A DNA stretch of 64,000 nt from positions 1-64,000 of the forward strand of contig JAADJD010000043.1 in NCBI GenBank assembly GCA_013150955.1, given 5' to 3'. The stretch is from Calditrichota bacterium. GTDB taxonomy: Bacteria; Calditrichota; Calditrichia; RBG-13-44-9; J042. Made by a program: the position numbers and the translations under genes. The notes under the pieces are model-generated. The model ran no database searches. It worked only from the letters and a program-made list of their open reading frames with translations, and had not been told where the DNA came from. Below are positions 1 to 6,542 of the stretch, piece after piece. Every line of letters starts with the position of its first letter. The stretch's first letter is position 1.

Positions 1-89
1 AGACTACAGCGTTTTGAAAAAAACGGCCAAAACCCTTGCATTTTCAAGCAAAAATGATCGTCTATGGAGGGTTTGCTGTCAAACTCAGG

Positions 90-782
90 CTAAATAAGGT
101 TCTGCGACAGACGCTTCCCCCAGAATTCCATCCAGAATACATCCGAGCAGGAAAAAAGAGGGGCTGTGTCTTTCCAGAGAAAGGTATTCCCGTCACGGGT
201 TAAAAATGGGAGGTGCATCAGCACGGCTTCCCATACGGCGGGTGACCAGACATCCCCGATGAGAAGCGATTGCAGCTGTTGAACGTCCTTTATGGTAAAC
301 GGCTGGGGACGCAGAAATTCCAGCAGCCACAGTTTGTAAAGGGCACAAAACCGAATGGTGGTGAGCTGCTGGTGCAGCAGCTGTTGATGGTCGAAAGCCA
401 GTGGTGGGAGGTGCTTCAGGGCAAACCAGCGCGCCTGGCGGGCGTCGTCTCCACCGGCAGGCGAAATCTTCTGGTGCCGGGGAACGAATCCCGTGAAGAT
501 TACGGAGATGGTACGGCCCCGGGGATCACGGCCGGGTTCCCCGGCAACGCCCGTCTGAACCAGAGGCAGGTTTGCCACGCCGGTCTCTTCCGCCAGTTCT
601 CGATGCGCCGCTGCCTCCAGTGGCTCCTCAATGTCCACGTATCCGCCCGGCAATGCCCACCGATTTTGAAACGGCGGATGCTTTCGCTGGATGAGCAGGA
701 CTTCGGCGTCTGCTTCCCCTGCCTGAATTAAAATCACATCCACGGTGACCATGGGACGGGGATATGCGTACGTGTACGGCAT
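90..782 (-). CDS. NUDIX hydrolase with C-terminal extension
   Basis: 230-residue protein. A canonical Nudix box runs from about residue 47 to 69 (G-x5-E-x7-R-E-L-x-E-E-x-G-V), giving the metal-binding site that hydrolyses nucleoside diphosphates linked to another moiety. An N-terminal strand precedes it (MVTVDVILIQ), and about 90 residues follow the Nudix fold. Many ADP-ribose-type NUDIX proteins and NrtR-type regulators have this length, with a winged helix at the C terminus. I cannot tell from sequence whether the tail is a DNA-binding domain, so substrate and any regulatory role stay open. The gene reads leftward and its stop is 89 bases from the window edge. It is separated by about 200 bp from the PDZ gene upstream on the same strand, so co-transcription is uncertain. 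Confidence 0.9.
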   Translation of the reverse strand: MPYTYAYPRPMVTVDVILIQAGEADAEVLLIQRKHPPFQNRWALPGGYVDIEEPLEAAAHRELAEETGVANLPLVQTGVAGEPGRDPRGRTISVIFTGFVPRHQKISPAGGDDARQARWFALKHLPPLAFDHQQLLHQQLTTIRFCALYKLWLLEFLRPQPFTIKDVQQLQSLLIGDVWSPAVWEAVLMHLPFLTRDGNTFLWKDTAPLFSCSDVFWMEFWGKRLSQNLI

Positions 783-988
783 GGCAATCTTTCCCGATAG
801 TTGTTCACTCAGGCTTATCGTTCAGGCGAACCTCTGCACATTTTATCCGGCATACTGCCGGTTGGGGTTGCTCCGAAACAGGCAATTCGACGGTGTCCTT
901 AACAGGGAAAAGCCCCGACATGGATGGATGTCTTACCGGAATGTCGCTCACCCGCCATTCGGGGATTCACCCGGTGAATGACCGGCCG
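783..988. other. Intergenic gap without recognised gene
   Basis: 206 bases between the PDZ pseudoprotease stop and the NUDIX start. Short open frames exist on the plus strand but lack coding character. A weak stem (CATTC/GAATG near 957-981) lies just past the pseudoprotease stop, without a T-tract. Nothing else is supported. Confidence 0.4.
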
Positions 989-2419
989 TCAGTGCACATC
1001 CACAAACACGAAACGGGTCTTTTTCTGGTCGCGTACAAAGAAGACGATTTTCTTTGGGTTTTCCGCCAGGATGCCGTCGATTAGCTTCCGGAAGGACTGA
1101 AGGTTTTTCACCTTCTGATAATTCACCTGCAGGATGATGTCTCCGATTTCCAGTCCTCCCAATCCTGCCGGCGATGCCCGATCCACCCGATACACATAAA
1201 CCCCTTCCAGATCCAGCGGCAGATCGTTTTCATACAGGACATCGCGCGTCAGTTCGCGCACCTCGATGCCGATCTGGGGGATCTGGTAGTTGGCGGCCAG
1301 ATCGATGGCTGGTGGAGCGGCTTCCAGCTGGAGCGACTTCTGGATGACCTTTCCCTTGCGGAAAATTTTTAACGAGACGGTGGCGTCGTGAGGCAACTGG
1401 CGCACCAGTGCCTGGAAACGATCCAGATCTTCATCCCGCTGAATATCCAGCGCCTTTCCATCGATTTCCAGGATGATGTCCCCGATCTTTAACCCGGCCC
1501 GTTCCGCGGGAGAATCCGGGTAAATCCGGTTGAGCACCACGCCACCTTCTGCCGGAACATTCCAGTACGCTTTAAGCTCCGGCGTCAATGCCTGCATCCG
1601 GATCCCCATCCAGGCCTTTCCCCGGTGTACGGACTTCACCAGAACCGGTGGCGTTTCGATGAGCTTTTGGAACCATTCTGATGGAGCAATTTCCAGGTAG
1701 TCTTTTCGCAACTCTTCGAATTCCGATGGTGTGTGGAATCCCACATCCATCTGATTCTTCAGGGTAATGCCTACCGCCCGACCCTGCGCGTCGATAACCA
1801 GTCCACAGGAAGACAGCGCGGGAATGTAATTGTTTACCAGGTATTTCTTTTTCGGCTGCGGGATAACCGCGTTAATAATCAGGGGGGTGAAAATGGGCTG
1901 AAAGTCGTACCGTTTGCCCAGCAATTCCAGTAGGTAAATCGTATCCCCGATAGCCAGCGAATCCGTGCTGGCGAAATCAACATACGGCAGGGGTTCGGGC
2001 AGTTTTTCGGAAATCTGAATGAAGGCCACCCGGGCCATGTCGTCTTTTCCAATGAATTCGGCTGCGTATTCCTTCCCGTTGTGCAGCTTTACTTTAAAGT
2101 CCGTGGGTTCCCCGGAGAAAAAAGAAGCGCCCCCACTGGAAATGATATCCAGCGAGAGGGGATACACATCGCTGCTGACCATGATCAGTCCCCGATCGTT
2201 CACGATGATGCCAATGCGGTATTGTTTGACTTTGAAAAACGATCCAATACGGGATTGCGAGGCAATGTTCTGGTAATAGCTGACCAGGCAGATACGGGGA
2301 CGAAAGTGGTTGAAAATCGATTTTGCATCGTTGCCCGGCAAGGGAGCGACAGTACCCAGAGTCAGGACGAAAAGTACAAAAGCGGTAATGGGTCGCATGG
2401 TGAAAATCCCCCTCCTCAT
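989..2419 (-). CDS. HtrA-like pseudoprotease with two PDZ domains
   Basis: 476-residue secreted protein with an N-terminal signal segment (about residues 8-27), a trypsin-fold region (about 40-250) and two PDZ domains (about 265-360 and 375-470). It aligns along its length with the HtrA protease encoded just upstream. In the degenerate catalytic regions the His position is Asp84 (MVSSDVY where HtrA has LTNHHVV), the Asp position is Arg130 (DDMARVAF), and only a Ser (about 204, SSCG) remains. It should therefore be proteolytically inactive. It probably acts in the periplasm as a PDZ scaffold, chaperone or regulator of its active neighbour. The ATG overlaps the htrA stop (ATGA), implying translational coupling. 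Inactivity is inferred from residues. Confidence 0.88.
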   Translation of the reverse strand: MRRGIFTMRPITAFVLFVLTLGTVAPLPGNDAKSIFNHFRPRICLVSYYQNIASQSRIGSFFKVKQYRIGIIVNDRGLIMVSSDVYPLSLDIISSGGASFFSGEPTDFKVKLHNGKEYAAEFIGKDDMARVAFIQISEKLPEPLPYVDFASTDSLAIGDTIYLLELLGKRYDFQPIFTPLIINAVIPQPKKKYLVNNYIPALSSCGLVIDAQGRAVGITLKNQMDVGFHTPSEFEELRKDYLEIAPSEWFQKLIETPPVLVKSVHRGKAWMGIRMQALTPELKAYWNVPAEGGVVLNRIYPDSPAERAGLKIGDIILEIDGKALDIQRDEDLDRFQALVRQLPHDATVSLKIFRKGKVIQKSLQLEAAPPAIDLAANYQIPQIGIEVRELTRDVLYENDLPLDLEGVYVYRVDRASPAGLGGLEIGDIILQVNYQKVKNLQSFRKLIDGILAENPKKIVFFVRDQKKTRFVFVDVH

Positions 2420-3762
2420 GGTAAGTTGTCCTGTTTAATGACCGTAAAGTAGGGATATCCATTCCGGATGAGTTCCACAAAAACGGTTTTTTCTTTGATC
2501 AGTTTGGTGTACAGTTCCTGGAATGTGGCCACGTCTTTTACCAGCTCCCCGTTAATTTTTCGCAGCACATCGCCGTTGCGGATGTGCGCCTGATCCGCGG
2601 CGGCACCGGATTTTACACCGGTAACGTACACCCCGTAAAAATCGGAAAGCATCTGTATTCGGTAAACGTCCCGGTCAATGTTTTTGACGACCAGCCCCCA
2701 GGCGCGGGCTTCAAATTCCGAGCCTCGCTTGAACGGTTCTTCCACCGTCTTCACGTAAATGGTTTTGGTTTTCCCGTTTCGCCAGATTTGGAAGGGAATT
2801 TTCTCACCGATGGGCAGGTCGGCAATGATTTTCCGGATGGCCGGCAGGTCTTCTTCAAATTCGGCATGAACGGGTTGATCCCCGATTTGTTGAATCACAT
2901 CCCCGGGTTTCAGACCGGCGGCCTCGGCGGGCGATCGGGGATCGACCTGGGCCAGTAAAACGCCTCGAAAATTGGGTTTGCCCAGATATTCGCGCAGATC
3001 CTTTACATCCTGAATTTCAATCCCGATCCAGGCCCGCTTGACTGTCCGACCGGCGATAATTTTATTGGCCACCTCTTTGGCCAGGTTAATGGGAATGGCA
3101 AATCCCAGATTTTCGGCCAGGAACACGCCACGGGCATTGATGCCAATGACTTCCCCCATCAGATTGATGAGCGGGCCACCGCTGTTGCCCGGATTAATCG
3201 CGGCATCGGTCTGAATCCACAGATTGTAGGGGGAAATCATGGAACCCTGATCCGGGAAGTATCGGTCGATGGAACTGATTACCCCCATGGAGACGGAACG
3301 GGATAATCCCAGCGGGCTGCCCAGTGCCAGCACAATCTGCCCCACCTGCAGGCTATCCGAATTACCCAGTGTGGCGATGGGTACCTGGAAACCCTTGTCT
3401 TTCAGCTCACCCAGATTCAACTGAAGCACCGCAATGTCCGTTGAGGGATCGGATCCCACCACCACCGCGGTAATGCGCTCCTTATTCGACAGGGTGCACC
3501 AGACTTTCTCGGCGTTCTCAACCACGTGGTGGTTGGTCAGCACGTAGCCTTCTCGGGAAAAGATGACCCCGCTGCCGGTGACGACGGTGTGTTGTTTCTC
3601 TCCGGATGTATAAATGGACACGATCGGTTCCACATGCACCAGGGCGGGTAGAACTTTGTCTCGTGCCTCGTAGAGCTGGCTCTGGAAATCGAGTTGAGCC
3701 TGCACCCAGAGGGGCAGTCCAATCACCAGCATCCCGATGAACCATCTGAATTGCCTGTTCAT
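2416..3762 (-). CDS. htrA: HtrA/DegP-family periplasmic serine protease
   Basis: 448-residue DegP/DegQ-type protease/chaperone for misfolded envelope proteins. It has a signal peptide (about residues 1-23), a trypsin-like domain with a complete triad (His79 in TNHHVV, Asp109 in STDIAVLQL, Ser194 in PGNSGGPL) and two C-terminal PDZ domains (about 240-330 and 350-445). Length is typical for the family. A GGAG-type ribosome site lies just upstream of the ATG. It is the first gene of a two-gene leftward operon; its last four bases overlap the start of the PDZ pseudoprotease, so both are likely made together. The assignment to HtrA is firm; whether it is DegP, DegQ or DegS-like cannot be decided here. 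Confidence 0.96.
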   Translation of the reverse strand: MNRQFRWFIGMLVIGLPLWVQAQLDFQSQLYEARDKVLPALVHVEPIVSIYTSGEKQHTVVTGSGVIFSREGYVLTNHHVVENAEKVWCTLSNKERITAVVVGSDPSTDIAVLQLNLGELKDKGFQVPIATLGNSDSLQVGQIVLALGSPLGLSRSVSMGVISSIDRYFPDQGSMISPYNLWIQTDAAINPGNSGGPLINLMGEVIGINARGVFLAENLGFAIPINLAKEVANKIIAGRTVKRAWIGIEIQDVKDLREYLGKPNFRGVLLAQVDPRSPAEAAGLKPGDVIQQIGDQPVHAEFEEDLPAIRKIIADLPIGEKIPFQIWRNGKTKTIYVKTVEEPFKRGSEFEARAWGLVVKNIDRDVYRIQMLSDFYGVYVTGVKSGAAADQAHIRNGDVLRKINGELVKDVATFQELYTKLIKEKTVFVELIRNGYPYFTVIKQDNLP

Positions 3763-3844
3763 TCAACGTCTCCAGATTTACGTGGAATCCTAATTTAATG
3801 CCGTTTTTCTGAATTTACTATATGAAAGATTGAAGCCCGGGGAT

Positions 3845-3873
3845 TTGAAATTCTGTAAAAATGATTATATTTT
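3845..3873 (+). promoter_or_regulatory. Promoter of the rlmI-like gene
   Basis: TTGAAA (3845-3850), 17-base spacer, TATTTT (3868-3873); an overlapping TATATT sits at 3866-3871. It overlaps the first in-frame ATG (3861), which argues that translation starts downstream at 3903 or 3906. Confidence 0.5.
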
Positions 3874-3902
3874 ATGCTCGCAAATCGGGAGTATTGGGGA
3901 GG

Positions 3903-5096
3903 ATGATGGAAACGTTCGAAAATGTTGCTGCACGCATCATTTTGAAAAAGGGACGGGCTAAGTCGGTCAATAATTTTCATCCCTGGGTGTTTTCCGGTGC
4001 GGTGGAACGGGTGGAGGGGGAGTTTGAACCCGGAGACATTGTGAGGATCCACTCGTTTGACGATCAGTTTCAGGCCAAAGGCTTCATCAATCCCCGATCA
4101 AAAATTTTTGCCCGTGTTTTAAGTTTTGAAGATGTGCCCATCGACCGGGACTTTTTCAGGCACCGGATTCGGCGGGCACTGGCGTTTCGGGAAAAATACC
4201 TGGCGCGTTTCAGCAATGGGTACCGGTTGATCAATTCCGATGCGGACGGATTGTCGGGGCTGATTGTGGATCGCTACCAGCATTATCTGGTGGTTCAGAT
4301 TAGCTCACTGGGCATGTACCGACTCAAGTCGGTGATGATAGAGCTGTTGAAAGAACTGGTAGCGCCTGAGGGTATACTGGAGCGCAGCGAATCGGTTTCC
4401 CTGGAAGATGAGGGGTTGCAACCGGTGCGGGAGGTGCTCTGGGGAACGATCCCGGATCGTATTCAGATCGAGGAGCACGGCGTCAAGTTCTGGGTGGATG
4501 TGGTGCATGGTCAAAAAACCGGTTTTTTTCTGGATCAGCGAGAGAATCGCCTGCGGGTTGGCAAGCTGGTGCAGCCGGGGGTGGAGCTGCTGAACTGTTT
4601 TTCGTACACGGGCGGATTCAGTGTGTATGCCGCCCTGAACGGTGCCCGAACGGTTTCTGTGGATATTAGCGAAGGCGCGCTGGAACTGGCACGGGAAAAT
4701 TTCCGCCTGAACGGGTTACGTCCGGAGGAGCACGAATTTGTGGTTGCCGATGTGTTTGACTACTTGCGGGAAATGTCCCGGAACTTTTCCTTCATCATTC
4801 TGGATCCCCCGGCTTTTATTAAAAAGAAGCGGCATATTCAAAAGGGTGCCCGGGGGTACAAGGATATAAATCGGCTGGCCATTCAGAAAATCCTGCCGGA
4901 TGGATTGATCCTGAGCTGCTCCTGTTCACACTATATGGAATGGGATCTGTTTCAAAAAGTGCTTTTTTCGGCCGCGCGGGATGCGGAACGGGATGTCCAG
5001 ATTCTGGGGAAATATAGTCATCCCGCGGATCATCCGATCGATATTTACCATCCAGAAAGTGAATATTTAAAAGCGTTTCTGCTGCGGGTGATTTAA
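3903..5096 (+). CDS. Class I rRNA methyltransferase, RlmI family
   Basis: 397-residue S-adenosylmethionine-dependent methyltransferase of the RlmI/RlmK-type family, which methylates C5 of a cytosine in 23S rRNA. An N-terminal PUA domain (about residues 10-80, including HPWVFSGAV) is followed by a central RlmI-like domain and a Rossmann methyltransferase domain with the SAM loop (NCFSYTGGFSVYA) and motif IV (LDPPAF). An upstream ATG at 3861 is in frame but sits on the apparent promoter. The GGGGAGG site at 3896-3902 favours one of two adjacent ATGs (3903 or 3906), the second having better spacing. It stands alone between divergent htrA and a convergent gene, with repeat copy A immediately after it. 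Confidence 0.92.
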   Translation: MMETFENVAARIILKKGRAKSVNNFHPWVFSGAVERVEGEFEPGDIVRIHSFDDQFQAKGFINPRSKIFARVLSFEDVPIDRDFFRHRIRRALAFREKYLARFSNGYRLINSDADGLSGLIVDRYQHYLVVQISSLGMYRLKSVMIELLKELVAPEGILERSESVSLEDEGLQPVREVLWGTIPDRIQIEEHGVKFWVDVVHGQKTGFFLDQRENRLRVGKLVQPGVELLNCFSYTGGFSVYAALNGARTVSVDISEGALELARENFRLNGLRPEEHEFVVADVFDYLREMSRNFSFIILDPPAFIKKKRHIQKGARGYKDINRLAIQKILPDGLILSCSCSHYMEWDLFQKVLFSAARDAERDVQILGKYSHPADHPIDIYHPESEYLKAFLLRVI

Positions 5097-5099
5097 CCC

Positions 5100-5245
5100 C
5101 CTGAACCGCGAATGACGCGAATGAACGCAAATAAAAATACATTGGATTCTATCTGGATGAAAATCTGTTTTGGGGTTTATTTGCAGTTTTGTAGATAAGT
5201 CCTGGTTTCATTCGTGTGATTCGCGGTTTATTGCATTATCTGGGT
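5100..5245 (+). repeat. Dispersed palindromic repeat, copy A
   Basis: Copy of the repeat family described in the findings. The left arm (accgcgaatgacgcgaatga) is answered by the right arm (ttcattcgtgtgattcgcgg), with the core ctggatgaaaat between them, in forward orientation. It fills the convergent gap after the RlmI-type gene. Confidence 0.85.
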
Positions 5246-5283
5246 TTGTCGCAATTCATGAAATCGTGCGTGAAAACCGGTGT

Positions 5284-5937
5284 TTACTTTTTTTCTTTTT
5301 TGCCGCCCCATTTGTACTGAATGCCCATCCCAAAGAAGATGAACGCGTCCCCCGTGGTGTTTAAGTAATAATTGATTTCCGGGATAACCTGAAATCGGTT
5401 CCCGATGTACAATCCCAACACCACGCTGGGAATGGTGGCGGTGGTGGCATCGCTGGAAGAATAGAATGGAAAGCCCATTGTATTGCTGGCATCGCTGATG
5501 ATGAGGTGGGTTAATCGGACGCCGGCAAAGAATGGTTTGACCCCGGCCAGAATCATGGGATAGAGTCCAAACGTCTGGTAGTCATCCAGTACGAAGTAGG
5601 AGGCTCCCAGATCCAGCGATAGAGCGATGGGTTTCTTCCACAATTGATGTTTGATATCCCCGGCCAGCACAATGAAAGGGATGATGCCAGAGATTTTAAG
5701 CCCCACATCGGTGTTGGCGCCCAGGCCGTATCGGGCGAACAGATCGGTGGAACCGATGCCCACCACGGGGCCGGACTCTTCCATCAAAATCAGTCCGGCG
5801 CCACCAACGCCCATGCTGAGTTCCCCTTCTTCCAGCACTTCCGGGGTTTGAAACGTGGTGAAGGACGCACAGCCGGCAAAGAAAAACAAGAAACTGCCCA
5901 GAATGAACCATCTATTTACACGTGACAAAATGGTCAT
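5284..5937 (-). CDS. Predicted outer-membrane lipoprotein
   Basis: 217-residue protein. The signal peptide ends in a lipobox (FFAGC, Cys about residue 23), so it should be lipid-anchored. The mature part has alternating hydrophobic/aromatic strands, Gly-rich turns and a C-terminal strand (FIFFGMGIQYKW) before a Lys-rich tail, consistent with a small outer-membrane beta-barrel. I do not recognise a named family. It lies 18 bp after the DinB-like gene on the same strand, so the two are probably one operon using the leftward promoter at about 6445-6472. Confidence 0.75.
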   Translation of the reverse strand: MTILSRVNRWFILGSFLFFFAGCASFTTFQTPEVLEEGELSMGVGGAGLILMEESGPVVGIGSTDLFARYGLGANTDVGLKISGIIPFIVLAGDIKHQLWKKPIALSLDLGASYFVLDDYQTFGLYPMILAGVKPFFAGVRLTHLIISDASNTMGFPFYSSSDATTATIPSVVLGLYIGNRFQVIPEINYYLNTTGDAFIFFGMGIQYKWGGKKEKK

Positions 5938-5955
5938 GAGAAACGGCTCCTCTGT

Positions 5956-6414
5956 TTAAGATCGAACGTACAGGATATAATCGGTTGCGGGTGGATGGTG
6001 TTTACTCATTCGCAACAGAAGGGCAATCTGCCCCCGGTGATAGGCCGAATGCAGAAACAGGTGTTGCAGGATGTCCCGCATGGGGTTTTCGAAGGATTGG
6101 CCTTTGCTGTTTTGATAGGCAATCGGCCGGGATAGATCCTCTTCCGAAAGGTGGCTGAAAAATTCTTCCCAATTTTGTTGAATGCGGCGTTGGGTTACCT
6201 CGCTACGCCGGGGTTCGAACGGTTCGGGATGGAGGGGCAGGTGGACGGGCTGTCCGGTCACTCGCAGGTACCAGATTTCGTGGGCTCGCAAGATGTGCAT
6301 GAAAATCTCCCCGGCCCGCTCCGGAATTTCCGGTAAATGTGTCAGTGCATTGTGCACCTGTTCAATCGCCCACCATTCATAAGTCAATAGCTGCCTGAAA
6401 TGATCTATCGTCAT
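5956..6414 (-). CDS. DinB-family protein
   Basis: 152-residue four-helix protein of the DinB/YfiT-like superfamily, whose members are metal-dependent thiol-transferase or hydrolase-like enzymes. Metal-ligand histidines are visible near HILRAHEIWYLRV (about residues 40-53) and HLFLHSAYHRGQIALLL (about 119-135), as expected for the three-His site. Length is typical. No DNA-damage role should be assumed from the family name. It is first in a two-gene leftward unit with the lipoprotein, and its promoter is divergent from and overlaps that of the large secreted protein. Confidence 0.85.
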   Translation of the reverse strand: MTIDHFRQLLTYEWWAIEQVHNALTHLPEIPERAGEIFMHILRAHEIWYLRVTGQPVHLPLHPEPFEPRRSEVTQRRIQQNWEEFFSHLSEEDLSRPIAYQNSKGQSFENPMRDILQHLFLHSAYHRGQIALLLRMSKHHPPATDYILYVRS

Positions 6415-6444
6415 GGCTGTTCCTTTCCCAATTTTGATGAGGGG

Positions 6445-6472
6445 AATATAATTTTTTTCCTGACAATTTCAA
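6445..6472 (-). promoter_or_regulatory. Leftward promoter of the DinB/lipoprotein unit
   Basis: On the minus strand TTGAAA (plus 6467-6472), 16-base spacer, TATATT (plus 6445-6450). It overlaps the rightward promoter at 6460-6488, so the two could compete for polymerase. Confidence 0.5.
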
Positions 6473-6488
6473 ATTTTATTCCTATAAT
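6460..6488 (+). promoter_or_regulatory. Rightward promoter of the envelope operon
   Basis: CTGACA (6460-6465), 17-base spacer, perfect TATAAT (6483-6488); start of transcription about 6495, giving a leader of about 50 bases before the ATG at 6543. Confidence 0.7.
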
Positions 6489-6542
6489 TGAAATGCGTCT
6501 CGGGTCTCAACACGTTCACGATCATTTCGAGAGGTTTTACTT

